This document shows, piece after piece, positions 48,556 to 58,814 of a stretch of DNA of 64,000 nucleotides. A model generated the notes under the pieces. It was not told where the DNA came from and searched no databases. It was given only the letters and a program-made list of their open reading frames with translations. How positions within the stretch are numbered: position 1 is the first letter of the stretch; each line of letters opens with the position of its first letter. The stretch comes from Gammaproteobacteria bacterium. Its GTDB lineage: Bacteria; Pseudomonadota; Gammaproteobacteria; Steroidobacterales; PWYM01. Both the position numbers and the translations under genes were made by a program. The DNA lies in contig RECU01000077.1 of the NCBI GenBank assembly GCA_007693855.1, forward strand, positions 1-64,000. The letters are read 5' to 3'.

Positions 48556-49234
48556 CGCTGAGCGGTGTGCGGGTCATGCGGTAACCGCGGCCCCGCAGGG
48601 TCTCGATCGGCTGGAGACTGCCCTCCGGGTCGAGCTTGCGGCGCAGTCTACCGATGAATACTTCGATGGTATTGCTGTCCCGGTCGAAGTCCTGGGCGTA
48701 CAGGCGCTCGGTCAGTTCAGTCTTGGAGACCACTTCGCCGGCATGCAGCATGAGGATCTCGAGCAGGCGATACTCGAACCCGGTCAACTCCACGCTGCGG
48801 CCGGCGACGCTGACACTCTGGCTGCCTGTGTCCAGCCTGACCGCGCCAGAACACAGTTGCGGGCGTGCCCAGCCGCTGGCCCGCCGGACCAGCGCCTCAA
48901 GCCGGGCGATCAGCTCTTCCGGATGGAAGGGCTTGACCACGTAATCGTCGGCGCCTGCTTTCAGGCCGGCCACCTTGTCCTGCCAGCGGTCACGCGCCGT
49001 CAGGATGAGGATAGGCACATCCCGGCCGGCCTCGCGCAGGGCCGTGACCAACGCCATGCCGGACATGCCCGGCAGGCCCAGATCGACCACCGCCACATCC
49101 ACCGGGTATTCACTGGCCTGGTACAGGCCTTCCCGGCCATCGGCAGCCTCCTCCACGCTCCAGCCGGCGTCACGCAGGGCTGCCGCGAGCGCCTGGCGAA
49201 GCGGTGTATCGTCTTCCACGATCAGTGCGCGCAT
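48542..49234 (-). CDS. phoP: PhoP-like OmpR-family response regulator
   Basis: A 230-residue regulator with a receiver domain (LIVEDDTPLR, phosphoacceptor Asp51 in AVVDLGLPGMSG, Lys in ADDYVVKPFHPEE) and a winged-helix DNA-binding domain (FEYRLLEILMLHAGEVVSK to GRGYRMT). The stretch LTARDRWQDKVAGLKAGADD closely tracks E. coli PhoP. It lies 10 bases after the PepSY gene and overlaps the kinase gene. QseB/PmrA-type regulators are the alternative. Confidence 0.87.
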   Translation of the reverse strand: MRALIVEDDTPLRQALAAALRDAGWSVEEAADGREGLYQASEYPVDVAVVDLGLPGMSGMALVTALREAGRDVPILILTARDRWQDKVAGLKAGADDYVVKPFHPEELIARLEALVRRASGWARPQLCSGAVRLDTGSQSVSVAGRSVELTGFEYRLLEILMLHAGEVVSKTELTERLYAQDFDRDSNTIEVFIGRLRRKLDPEGSLQPIETLRGRGYRMTRTPLSDDAG

Positions 49235-49244
49235 GTGGGCGTCC

Positions 49245-49625
49245 TCAGGACATCCGTCCGGTTTCCGCGTCGACGCTCCAGGTGCGGACGCGTCCGTCGG
49301 GGCTCAGTACCCGGATTCGGTGGACGACTCGACCGTTCTCGCGGCGGGTTTCGGCCCGCAGCACCCGCCCGCCCGTGCGCTCGCGCACCCGGCGCACGGC
49401 CTCCTCCAGGCCAATCGCCTCGTCGTACGCCGCAGCGGCAGCGTACGGTTCGATCAGACTTGTGCCGGCGCCGCCCGCCGCGCCCGCGCTGGCGGGCGAC
49501 AGCGCTGCCATCAGCACCAGCACCAGCACCAGCACCAACGCCAGCCGGCTCACGCCTCGGCGCACGCACGGCGCTGGCGCTGGCGACGGCACACTGAGCG
49601 GGACAGGACGGGTCATGCGAGTCAT
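49245..49625 (-). CDS. Small exported PepSY-domain protein
   Basis: A 126-residue protein. The ATG at 49625 is my choice; an ATG at 49616 is equally possible, and neither has a strong Shine-Dalgarno. A signal sequence is built on the run LALVLVLVLVLMAALSPASA. One PepSY domain follows: YDEAIGLEEAVRRVRERTGG, RVLRAETRRENGR and IRVLSPDGRVRTWSVDAETG. PepSY proteins encoded beside two-component systems often restrain periplasmic proteases or adjust the sensor. It directly precedes phoP. Confidence 0.8.
   Translation of the reverse strand: MTRMTRPVPLSVPSPAPAPCVRRGVSRLALVLVLVLVLMAALSPASAGAAGGAGTSLIEPYAAAAAYDEAIGLEEAVRRVRERTGGRVLRAETRRENGRVVHRIRVLSPDGRVRTWSVDAETGRMS
49513..49542. repeat. Hexanucleotide tandem repeat in the PepSY signal-peptide codons
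   Basis: Four perfect copies of AGCACC (49513-49536) plus a degenerate fifth (AACGCC) encode alternating Leu-Val in the hydrophobic core of the signal peptide. The unit is in-frame, so copy-number change would lengthen or shorten the core by two residues each step. Confidence 0.8.
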
Positions 49626-49717
49626 CCGGTGGACCACGGTACGGCGCAAGCCTGAAACCGCGTGACAGCAAAATCAAGCCGCGGCCGCGCGCCCCACCCG
49701 CCCCGCCGAGGGGCGGC

Positions 49718-50326
49718 TCAGCGCCCCGCAGGCCGCACGTCGACACGGACCCGAAGCTGGTCTCCGGGCGGTGTGGCCGTGCGCGTACGGAACTCGCGTC
49801 CGGCGTAGAGGTACGTCACATCGTAGCCCTCGAGACGCTCCTCTTCGCGGACATCCGTCGACACGCTGCAGCGTTCGACGCTGACCGGGCGGGTCTCGGT
49901 GACGGTCCGGGTCGGTGTGGCGGCGGCATGCGCGTGGCGGGTGTGCGCGTGCTCGGCCGCGACCGCGGCGCCGACCAGTGTACCGAACAGGGTCATCGCA
50001 TCTCTGCCGCGACCGCTCCCGAACTGGTTGCCGGCCAGGCCACCGATGACGCCACCGGCAATCGTGGGCCCTGCGGTGCGGACCCGCGGATCCCGGCCCG
50101 GCTGCACATGCTGCAGGGTCTCGTAATGGGTTTCTACCCAGCATTCCCGCCGGGGCTGTTCCACCCGGACCGTTCGGACGATGGGCATCACGTTGATGAC
50201 GGGTGCGTAGTCGAAGACGGCGCCACCGGGAGCAGCGTGATGCGGCTGCGCCTGCGCCACACCGGTGGCGAGGCCCAGTGTCGCCGCAGCCAGCGGCAGG
50301 GTCAGGATTCGCCGGACTGAGTTCAT
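49718..50326 (-). CDS. Exported glycine-zipper 2TM-domain protein
   Basis: A 202-residue envelope protein with a signal peptide (ILTLPLAAATLGLATGVAQA). A central glycine-zipper segment GPTIAGGVIGGLAGNQFGSG, of the 17-kDa surface antigen type, is followed by AMTLFGTLVGAAVAAEHAH. Conserved RTVRVEQPRRECWVE and a later Cys (VERCSVS) could be disulfide-linked. The start is the ATG at 50326. It lies about 90 bases upstream of the PepSY gene on the same strand and may lead the phoPQ transcript. Function is unknown; relatives sit in or near the outer membrane. Confidence 0.82.
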   Translation of the reverse strand: MNSVRRILTLPLAAATLGLATGVAQAQPHHAAPGGAVFDYAPVINVMPIVRTVRVEQPRRECWVETHYETLQHVQPGRDPRVRTAGPTIAGGVIGGLAGNQFGSGRGRDAMTLFGTLVGAAVAAEHAHTRHAHAAATPTRTVTETRPVSVERCSVSTDVREEERLEGYDVTYLYAGREFRTRTATPPGDQLRVRVDVRPAGR

Positions 50327-50440
50327 GGCAGATGCTCCTCTTGGAATGACCGCGGCCCTCGCCGCGCGTCTTGTCCATAGCATCTGTCGCGGGGACTGAA
50401 CCCGGACTGAACGTGGGCCTCGCCCCCTTGGCTCCGGCCT

Positions 50441-51802
50441 TCACACCATGGCAATGTCTTCGATATGGATCTGCCAGCGAGACACCCCGAGTTCACGCAG
50501 TGCGGTCTGCACCTGTCTGAGCATCGGGCGCGGCCCGCAGAGCACGAAACGGGCCCGAGTGAGCAGCGCCGGATCGAGTCGGTCGGCCAGCAGGCGGTGG
50601 TCGAGGCGGCCTTCCTCGATGTCCTCGCCGCCCGCGCGCTCTGCTGGCGCTGACTCCAGGACCGTGATCAGGCGCCCGCCGAGCTCGGTGGCCAGTTGCC
50701 GCAACTCGGCATGGAACGTGGCCCGATCCAGGCTGGCCGCCGCATGGAACAGCAGAAACGGCCGGCGGATCCCGCGATCGCGCATGCTGCGCAGGGCGCT
50801 GGCGAAGGGGGTGATGCCGATACCGCCCCCGATCATGACCACCGGGGTGTCCACGGCGCCGCTCAGCCAGCGGGCGCCGTAGGGGCCCTCCAGGTACGCA
50901 CGGGATCCGGGCGGAATATCCGGTACGCTGGCGGTAAAGTCGCCGAGCGCCTTGATCGTGAGCTCCAGACGCTCGGGCCGTGCGTCGCTGGAGGCGATCG
51001 TGAACGGATGCTGCTGCAGGCTGAAGCTCGACTCGCCGACGGTCAGCCAGACATGCTGGCCCGTCTCGAAAGCCAGTCCGGCATGCCCTTCTGGCATCAG
51101 CACCAGCGTACAGGTTCGCGCGTGCTCCGGGCGTACCTCGACGATCCGCCACGGCCGCCGCAGCTGTTGCCAGGGCCGCACCACTCGGCTCCACGCCAGC
51201 AGGGCCAGCGCCAGCACGGCCAGACCGATCCACAGGGCGCGTTGCCACAGGGGGCCGGCATGATGGCCCACCATGAAGATGTGGGCGGCCCCGACGACCA
51301 CGATCATGGCCGCAAGGCCACCATGCAGCAGTCGCCAGACCTCGTAGGACACGCCGATATGCCGGCGCGCGAGCGAGAGTCCGATGATCGTGATCAGGGC
51401 GAGGGTGACGCCGATCAACGCCACTGCGCGTGGCAGATTGACCCGAGGGTCAAGGAACGCCAGGTAACCGGGGTTGGCGACGATCAGCCCCAGCGCGTGC
51501 GCAAGCACCAGCATGCCCGCGATGACCCCCAGCAGGCGATGCAGGCGCATCATCGTGTGTTGTCCGATCGGCCTGGCCAGCGCGAGGAACCGTCCGGAGG
51601 TGGCGAACTGCAGACACATCAGCGCCATGGCCATGAAGCCTAGCCCCACGCCGAACTCGATCCCCCAGTGCCGCCAGGGGCCTGGTGCCAGCAGATAGGT
51701 CAGGGCCGGGGCGAATAGCACGCTCGCCGTGGCGCCGAGTCCCCAGGCCAGCAGATGGCCGGGACGCCTGATGAAGGCATCGGTGCGTTGACGCTGTGGC
51801 AT
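50441..51802 (-). CDS. Ferric-reductase-like flavocytochrome b oxidoreductase
   Basis: A 453-residue membrane protein resembling NOX/FRE enzymes. About six N-terminal helices carry bis-heme histidine candidates in RLHRLLGVIAGMLVLAHALG and RLLHGGLAAMIVVVGAAHIF. The cytoplasmic half is FNR-like: FAD site QQHPFTIASS, NAD(P) site VVMIGGGIGITPFASALR and the terminal LCGPRPMLRQV. It would pass electrons from NAD(P)H across the membrane to iron or oxygen. It stands between the glycine-zipper gene and mazG. Sequence alone does not separate ferric reductase from a superoxide-forming oxidase. Confidence 0.82.
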   Translation of the reverse strand: MPQRQRTDAFIRRPGHLLAWGLGATASVLFAPALTYLLAPGPWRHWGIEFGVGLGFMAMALMCLQFATSGRFLALARPIGQHTMMRLHRLLGVIAGMLVLAHALGLIVANPGYLAFLDPRVNLPRAVALIGVTLALITIIGLSLARRHIGVSYEVWRLLHGGLAAMIVVVGAAHIFMVGHHAGPLWQRALWIGLAVLALALLAWSRVVRPWQQLRRPWRIVEVRPEHARTCTLVLMPEGHAGLAFETGQHVWLTVGESSFSLQQHPFTIASSDARPERLELTIKALGDFTASVPDIPPGSRAYLEGPYGARWLSGAVDTPVVMIGGGIGITPFASALRSMRDRGIRRPFLLFHAAASLDRATFHAELRQLATELGGRLITVLESAPAERAGGEDIEEGRLDHRLLADRLDPALLTRARFVLCGPRPMLRQVQTALRELGVSRWQIHIEDIAMV

Positions 51803-51836
51803 AGGGGTGCTCCGCTGACCGGGGGCGAGGCGATTT

Positions 51837-52622
51837 TCAGAGGCCCAGTGTCTTGGCCTCCTGCCAGTGTCGCTCGAGCGTCTCCAGGGGCGTCTCCGAG
51901 AGCTTGCCGCCGTCGGCAATCACCGCCTGCTCGATGTGTTCGAAGCGGCGGGTGAACTTCCGGTTGCATCGTCGCAGGGCCGCCTCAGGGTCGACGCCGA
52001 CCTGTCGACACAGGTTGACCATGGCAAAGAGTGCGTCCCCGAGCTCTTCTTCCAGCCGCGAGCCGCGCTCGCCGGTGGCCAGCAGCTCGTCGACTTCCCC
52101 CAGCTCCTCGTCGACTTTCGCCCGCACCTGGGCGACTTCCGGCCACTCGAAACCGACCGTGGCCGCCCTGCGGGAGAGTTTCAGGGCCTGGCTGAGTGCC
52201 GGTAGCCCGCGGGGCACGTCCGTCAACACCCCGCCGGGATCGCCGCGCCGGGCACGCTCTTCCTGCTTGACGGTTTCCCAGCGTTGCCGGAGATGCGCCT
52301 CATCGTCGATTCTTTCATTAGAAAAGACATGAGGATGTCGTCGTATCATCTTGTTTGAAATGGACTCTACCACATCCGAGAACTCGAATGCGCCAGCGTC
52401 CCGAGCCATCTGCGCATGGAACACCACCTGCAGCAGCAGGTCGCCCAATTCGTCTCTGAGATCGTCCAGATCGCCTCGTTCTATTGCGTCGACGACCTCA
52501 TACGCCTCTTCAAGGGTGTAGGGCGCCACACTGGCAAAGGTCTGGCGCAGATCCCACGGGCAGCCGCCCTCCGGGTCCCGGAGCCGCTGCATAATTTCAA
52601 GTAGTTTCGAGATATCAGACAC
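51837..52622 (-). CDS. mazG: Nucleoside triphosphate pyrophosphohydrolase MazG
   Basis: A 261-residue house-cleaning enzyme that hydrolyses non-canonical and excess NTPs. It has two MazG domains; the first has CPWDLRQTF and YEVVDAIERGDLDDLRDELGD, and the second EELGEVDELLATGERGSRLEEELGD. The conserved KMIRRHPHVF is intact, but its codons (52302-52373: TCA, ATA, CGA, CAT, CCT, TTT, TCT, AAT, AGA) are unusually AT-rich. The start is a GTG at 52622, overlapping the last base of nudL. Confidence 0.96.
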   Translation of the reverse strand: MSDISKLLEIMQRLRDPEGGCPWDLRQTFASVAPYTLEEAYEVVDAIERGDLDDLRDELGDLLLQVVFHAQMARDAGAFEFSDVVESISNKMIRRHPHVFSNERIDDEAHLRQRWETVKQEERARRGDPGGVLTDVPRGLPALSQALKLSRRAATVGFEWPEVAQVRAKVDEELGEVDELLATGERGSRLEEELGDALFAMVNLCRQVGVDPEAALRRCNRKFTRRFEHIEQAVIADGGKLSETPLETLERHWQEAKTLGL

Positions 52623-53281
52623 TAACTCTTTGTCTCAATGAGCATCGTTGTAAGGCGGATCAGCATGGCAGCGGTGGCGCCCCAGATCCGGTGCCCCTCC
52701 CAGTGATACTCCACCACCTCGAAGCAACTCCCCTGGACTTCGCGTTGCCCGAGCCGGCGATTGGCCGGATCAAGAAAGAATGCCAGTGGCGCGGTGAACA
52801 CCGATGCGACCTCGCCAGGGGCCGGTCGCGGCCGGTACTCGGCTTCGTCGATCACCCCGACCACTGGCGTCACGGCGAAGCCGGTGATGGTGAGCTGTGC
52901 GTCCAGGTAACCGGCGAGCACGACCGACTGCGGGAGCAGGCCGATCTCCTCACGTGCCTCGCGCAGTGCAGCGGCGGCGGGACCGTGGTCCCCGGGATCG
53001 ATCCGCCCCCCGGGAAAACTGATCTGCCCGGCATGGCGCCGCAGATGCGGTGCCCGCTCGGTGAACACGACGTCCAGGCGCCCGGAGCGGCGCTCCAGCA
53101 GCGGCACGAGCACCGCGGCGGGCACGGCCGGCGCCGACAGTCGGGCCGCGAGCGCGGCGGAGAGTGGTGTGCTGAGGCCTGTCAGCCCGCCACGGGTGAC
53201 GTCCTCCGGCGGCCGGGTATCCCGCAGGCGGGCCAGCACGACCTGCCGATCCAGCCCCTCAGCTGCCGCGACATTGGCCAA
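52622..53281 (-). CDS. nudL: CoA pyrophosphatase, Nudix family (NudL/YeaB-like)
   Basis: A 219-residue Nudix hydrolase. The UPF0035-type block FTERAPHLRRHAGQISFPGG leads into the Nudix helix ALREAREEIGL; the pair is characteristic of CoA pyrophosphatases, which cleave CoA to phosphopantetheine and 3',5'-ADP. The start appears to be a TTG at 53281, 2 bases after the fumC stop with AAGGG upstream; no better start exists in frame. It sits between fumC and mazG in one leftward transcript. Confidence 0.87.
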   Translation of the reverse strand: MANVAAAEGLDRQVVLARLRDTRPPEDVTRGGLTGLSTPLSAALAARLSAPAVPAAVLVPLLERRSGRLDVVFTERAPHLRRHAGQISFPGGRIDPGDHGPAAAALREAREEIGLLPQSVVLAGYLDAQLTITGFAVTPVVGVIDEAEYRPRPAPGEVASVFTAPLAFFLDPANRRLGQREVQGSCFEVVEYHWEGHRIWGATAAMLIRLTTMLIETKS

Positions 53282-53283
53282 GA

Positions 53284-54672
53284 TCAGCCCTTGATCCCGC
53301 CTTCGGTGAGTCCCGTCGGGTCGAGCAGACCCGCAAGTTCCTCGCGCGGCAAGCCGGTCTCGGCCACGGCAACTTCCAGGATGGGACGACCCTCGGCGTA
53401 GGCCTTCTTCGCGATGGCGGCGCCCTTTTCGTAGCCGATCACGGGGTTGAGCGCGGTGACCAGGATCGGGTTGCGGGCCAGGGCATCTTCAAGATGCTCC
53501 TCGTTGACGGTGAAGCCGCTGATCGCCGCGTCGGCCAGGGCCCGCGAGGCGTTGGCCAGCAGACCGACGCTCTGCAGCAGATTGTAGCCGACCACCGGCA
53601 GCATGACGTTCAGCTGGAAGTTGCCGGACTGCCCGGCCACGGTCACGGTCGCGTCGTTACCGATGACCTGTGCCGCCACCATTGCCGCGGCTTCGGGAAT
53701 CACCGGGTTGACCTTGCCCGGCATGATGCTGGACCCCGGCTGCAGGGCCGGCAGTGCGAGCTCGGCGAGGCCGGCCAGGGGGCCGGAGTTCATCCACCTG
53801 AGGTCATTGGCGATTTTCATCACGCTGACGGCCACGGTCTTGAGCTGGCCGGACAGCTCGACGGCCGTGTCCTGGCTGCTCAGTGCCTCGAAGGCATCGT
53901 CTGCGGGACGGAAGGCAATCCCGGTACGCTCAGCCAGCAGGGCCGCCACCCGCGCGCCGAACTCCGGATGAGCGTTGATACCGGTACCGACGGCCGTGCC
54001 CCCCTGCGCGAGCGCCGAGAGCCGCGGCAGGACGCCAGCGACGCGCTGGTAGCCGTTGCGGATCTGCGCGGCCCAGCCGCCGAGTTCCTGGCCGAAGGTG
54101 ACCGGCATGGCGTCCATGAGGTGCGTCCGGCCGGTCTTGACCACGCCGCCGAGCTCGGCGGCGCGGCCCTCGATCACGCCCGCCAGGTGATCCAGCGCCG
54201 GCAGCAGCTCTTCGGTCAGACCCAGGGCGGCACTGACATGGATACAGGTGGGGATCACGTCGTTGGAGCTCTGGCCCATGTTGACGTGGTCGTTGGGGTG
54301 GACGGCTTCGGCGCCGGCGCGGCGTGCGAGGTTGGCGATGACCTCGTTGGCATTCATGTTCGAGGAGGTCCCGGAGCCGGTCTGGAACACATCGACGGGG
54401 AACTGCGCGTCGTGTTCGCCGGCAGCGACCTGTTCGGCGGCCTGCTGGATGGCGTGCGCGAGGTTGGCATCGAGCAGGCCGAGGTCACGGTTGGCGCCGG
54501 CGGCCGCCCATTTCACCAGGCCCAGTGCCCGAATGAAGCCACGCGGCATGGTCAGGCCGCTGATCGGGAAATTCTCCACTGCGCGCTGGGTCTGCGCGGC
54601 CCACAGTGCCTCTGCCGGCACCTGCAGTTCGCCCATGCTGTCGCGCTCGACGCGATATGCCTTGTCCGCCAC
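53284..54672 (-). CDS. fumC: Fumarate hydratase class II
   Basis: This iron-independent fumarase interconverts fumarate and malate. The 462-residue protein shows [19 protein letters not shown], the catalytic region [16 protein letters not shown], and the superfamily signature [13 protein letters not shown] with its catalytic Ser loop. The length and lack of Fe-S cysteines define class II. It is divergent from purB, a member of the same fold superfamily, across 118 bases. Confidence 0.97.
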   Translation of the reverse strand: MADKAYRVERDSMGELQVPAEALWAAQTQRAVENFPISGLTMPRGFIRALGLVKWAAAGANRDLGLLDANLAHAIQQAAEQVAAGEHDAQFPVDVFQTGSGTSSNMNANEVIANLARRAGAEAVHPNDHVNMGQSSNDVIPTCIHVSAALGLTEELLPALDHLAGVIEGRAAELGGVVKTGRTHLMDAMPVTFGQELGGWAAQIRNGYQRVAGVLPRLSALAQGGTAVGTGINAHPEFGARVAALLAERTGIAFRPADDAFEALSSQDTAVELSGQLKTVAVSVMKIANDLRWMNSGPLAGLAELALPALQPGSSIMPGKVNPVIPEAAAMVAAQVIGNDATVTVAGQSGNFQLNVMLPVVGYNLLQSVGLLANASRALADAAISGFTVNEEHLEDALARNPILVTALNPVIGYEKGAAIAKKAYAEGRPILEVAVAETGLPREELAGLLDPTGLTEGGIKG

Positions 54673-54740
54673 TCGTCACTCCTTGGGAACCTGCTGGGAA
54701 GATCGCCGCCGCCGGATAGGTCGACGTGCGGGCAGTCATG

Positions 54741-56158
<1,418 letters not shown>

Positions 56159-56165
56159 GACCACG

Positions 56166-57347
56166 GTGTCGCTGCGCTGGCCCGCAGGCCTCGACGCGCG
56201 CGGTTTCCTCTCCCGATACTGGCAACGGCGCCCGTTGCTCCTGAGATCCGCGGTGGACCCGGCCACGCTGCCGCTCCCTGACGACGACCGGCTTGCCGGC
56301 CTGGCCCTCTCGCCCGAGGTGGAATCCCGGCTGGTCCGCCACCGCCGCGGGGCGCACTGGCGGCTCGAACACGGCCCGTTCACCGCCTCGCAACTGCGGC
56401 GATTGGCGCGGCGCGACTGGACGCTGTTGCTCCAGGACGTCGACAGCCACTGGCCGGCGACGCGCGCGATCTTCGACCTGGTGGCGTTCATCGCCCCCTG
56501 GCGGCGCGAAGACCTGATGGTGAGTCTTGCGGCACCGGGTGGCACGGTCGGTGCGCACGTGGATCAGTACGATGTCTTTCTGCTGCAGGTCAGGGGTCGG
56601 CGAGAGTGGCGCATCGGCCGCCCCGAGACGTCGGGTAGACTGCGCGAGGATGTGCCGCTGGCGCTGCTGGCCCACTTTGAGGAGGCCGAGCGCTGGATGC
56701 TGGCGCCTGGCGATATCCTCTACCTGCCGCCGGGTGTGCCCCACCACGGCATCGCGGCTGACGACCAGAACCTGTGCGTGACCGCCTCGCTCGGCTTCCG
56801 TGCGCCGGAGGCCGGCGAACTTTCGGTGGCCATGATCGAGGCGCAGCTCGCAGCACTGGCGACCGTGCCGAGGTACTCGGATGCCGGCGTGACGCTGCGC
56901 GAAGCTCAGGGCGGTGAAATCGGCGCCGCGGCGATCGCAAGGCTGGAACGCCTGCTCGAGGCGCTCCCGGACCGGCGCCTGGCCTGTGCGCGGGCCCTCG
57001 CCCGACTGGCCACTGAAGTCAAGCCATGGCTCGCCCCGCTGCCGCGTCGACGGGGCCTTGGCGCGTCCGCCCTCTGGCGTCGTCTGGCGCGCGGCGATCG
57101 TCTGCGCCTGGCGGCCGGGGCCCGCGCGGCCTGGGTGAGGACCGGGGGCGGCGCGGCTGAACTCTATGTGAATGGCTGCTGCTGGACGCTGCCGCCCGGG
57201 TGCCGAAGGCTGGCAGAACATCTGGCGGGACCTGCGGCAACAACCGGAATGACCGCGCTGCCGCAGCGGGCGTCCGCGCGCGGCGCGGCGCTGGCGGTGC
57301 TCTGCCAACTCTATCTGGAAGGCCTGTTGGAGATCGTCCGCCCATGA
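56166..57347 (+). CDS. roxA: Ribosomal protein L16 arginine hydroxylase, JmjC type (RoxA/YcfD)
   Basis: A 393-residue 2-oxoglutarate/Fe(II) oxygenase that hydroxylates an arginine of L16. The JmjC cupin has the metal triad HVD in GTVGAHVDQYDVFLLQ and a distal His in YLPPGVPHHGIA. The N-terminus (FLSRYWQRRPLLLRSA) and the C-terminal dimerisation/winged-helix region match YcfD. I start it at the GTG at 56166, 8 bases past purB; an earlier in-frame TTG at 56142 would overlap purB. Its stop overlaps the GNAT gene. Confidence 0.92.
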   Translation: MSLRWPAGLDARGFLSRYWQRRPLLLRSAVDPATLPLPDDDRLAGLALSPEVESRLVRHRRGAHWRLEHGPFTASQLRRLARRDWTLLLQDVDSHWPATRAIFDLVAFIAPWRREDLMVSLAAPGGTVGAHVDQYDVFLLQVRGRREWRIGRPETSGRLREDVPLALLAHFEEAERWMLAPGDILYLPPGVPHHGIAADDQNLCVTASLGFRAPEAGELSVAMIEAQLAALATVPRYSDAGVTLREAQGGEIGAAAIARLERLLEALPDRRLACARALARLATEVKPWLAPLPRRRGLGASALWRRLARGDRLRLAAGARAAWVRTGGGAAELYVNGCCWTLPPGCRRLAEHLAGPAATTGMTALPQRASARGAALAVLCQLYLEGLLEIVRP

Positions 57348-57784
57348 AGGGCGAACAGACCGGAATCACGCTCAGGCCTGCGACCTGGGAAGCCGACCGT
57401 GAGGCCCTGATGTTCGTCCGGCGGGCGGTGTTCATCGAGGAACAGGGGGTCAGTGAAGATGAAGAGTGGGATGAGCACGATCCGGTCTGTGAGCACCTGC
57501 TGGCCACCACGGTGAAACGTGACGCAGTTGGCACGGCCCGCCTCCACCCCTCCGGTAGAGTGGGTCGCGTTGCAGTGCTGAAGGCCTTTCGAGGTCTAGG
57601 TATCGGGCACGCACTGATGCTGGAGGTCATCCAGCGGGCAGAGCTGCGTGCCCTGCCGCAGCTGGCGCTGAATGCTCAGGTGCAGGCCCTTGAGTTCTAC
57701 CGTCGGCTCGGCTTCGTGCCGCGCGGCGAGGAATTTCTCGAGGCCGGTATCGCCCACATCGAAATGGTGAAACCCCTGAAGTGA
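57344..57784 (+). CDS. GNAT-family N-acetyltransferase
   Basis: A 146-residue single-domain acetyltransferase. The acetyl-CoA binding loop is FRGLGIGHALM, and QALEFYRRLGFVPRGEEFLEAGIAHIEM forms the C-terminal strand pair. The N-terminal VRRAVFIEEQGVSEDEEWDEHD is typical of the ElaA/YjcF branch. The substrate is unknown. The start overlaps roxA (ATGA) and the stop overlaps the next gene, so the three are tightly coupled. Any link to ribosome modification is only positional. Confidence 0.87.
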   Translation: MKGEQTGITLRPATWEADREALMFVRRAVFIEEQGVSEDEEWDEHDPVCEHLLATTVKRDAVGTARLHPSGRVGRVAVLKAFRGLGIGHALMLEVIQRAELRALPQLALNAQVQALEFYRRLGFVPRGEEFLEAGIAHIEMVKPLK

Positions 57785-58284
57785 GCCCCGACCACGTCAT
57801 CCGCCGGAGCCAGCGTCGCGTGCTGGCCAGCCAGCAGGACGTCCGCGCAGCGGTCGTCGAGGTGACAGGCGTCGCCGGCAGGATGCTGTCGATTTTCACC
57901 CATGATCTCGAGCCACAGATCTACGGGCACGAGGACTTCCTGGAAGCGGTCAAGCGTTTCGTGCTCTCGCGGAGCTTTACGCGGGTACGCGTGCTGATCG
58001 GGGACCCACAACGGGCGATCAAGATGAGCCACCGCTTCGTGGCCATGGGCCGTCGCCTGAACAGCTACATCGAGTTCCGGCATCTTGACCCCGAACTCGG
58101 CACCTGCCGCGAGGCCTACCTCATCGCCGACGATAGCGGCCTGGTATTCCGGGCGGAGGCGTCGCGCTGGGAAGGTCTTTCGGATACGTTCGAACCCGCC
58201 GTGGCGCGCAAGTACCTCTCCCGTTTCGATGAGCTGTGGGCCGCCTGCGAACCCTCCCGGGAGATCCGCGAACTGCGGGTGTGA
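57781..58284 (+). CDS. Conserved DUF7931-type (phospholipase-D-like fold) protein
   Basis: A 167-residue soluble protein of uncharacterised family. The core IFTHDLEPQIYGHEDFLEAVKR, VRVLIGDPQRAIKMSHRF and YLIADDSGLVFRAE has the layout of a half phospholipase-D domain: a strand, a GHxxF helix, then a strand with Asp. It lacks the HKD catalytic motif. It starts with a GTG overlapping the GNAT stop. In other proteobacteria this family sits beside or fused to GNAT domains, so the two probably work together. Confidence 0.72.
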   Translation: MSPDHVIRRSQRRVLASQQDVRAAVVEVTGVAGRMLSIFTHDLEPQIYGHEDFLEAVKRFVLSRSFTRVRVLIGDPQRAIKMSHRFVAMGRRLNSYIEFRHLDPELGTCREAYLIADDSGLVFRAEASRWEGLSDTFEPAVARKYLSRFDELWAACEPSREIRELRV

Positions 58285-58331
58285 ACCCTCCCCCAGCCCG
58301 CACGCGGGCACTCGGGGTATAATTCGGCGGC

Positions 58332-58814
58332 ATGAATAACGGTATCGATGTTACTGTCGCGGCCATCACCGAGCGCGCCGGGCGCTTTCTGATGGTCGAG
58401 GAACGGGTGTCCGGCAACGCCGTGATCAACCAGCCCGCCGGTCATCTGGAGCCGGGCGAATCGCTGGTCGAGGCGGTGATTCGCGAGACACTCGAGGAGA
58501 CGGCCTGGGCGCTGGAGCCCGAGGCGGTCACGGGGATCTATCTCTGGCAGACGCCGGATCAGTCGCGCAGCTTCCTGCGCGTGGCCTTTGCCGGACAGTG
58601 CCGTGGCCACGATCCCGAGCGTACACTTGACACTGGCATCATTGCGGCGCACTGGCTGACGCGAGAGGACGTCGCGGCCCAGGCGGCGCGCCTGCGAAGC
58701 CCGATGGTCATCCGCTGCATCGACGACTACCTGGCCGGCATCCGCTACCCGCTCGATTGTCTCACCTTGGTCGAGGCCGCGAGCCCGCTGCAGGCGCTCA
58801 GCGCTGCCGGATGA
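58332..58814 (+). CDS. nudJ: Nudix phosphatase NudJ
   Basis: A 160-residue Nudix hydrolase; in E. coli NudJ dephosphorylates thiamine pyrophosphates and NTPs. The Nudix box is GHLEPGESLVEAVIRETLEETA, preceded by INQPA. NPAGHLE-like context and the C-terminal SPMVIRCIDDYLAG match NudJ. Its stop overlaps the mnmA start by 4 bases, the same gene pair as in E. coli. Confidence 0.92.
   Translation: MNNGIDVTVAAITERAGRFLMVEERVSGNAVINQPAGHLEPGESLVEAVIRETLEETAWALEPEAVTGIYLWQTPDQSRSFLRVAFAGQCRGHDPERTLDTGIIAAHWLTREDVAAQAARLRSPMVIRCIDDYLAGIRYPLDCLTLVEAASPLQALSAAG

Noticed and set aside
49513-49542. CRISPR-like repeat
   Set aside because: The units are 6 bp, contiguous without spacers, and lie in a coding sequence.
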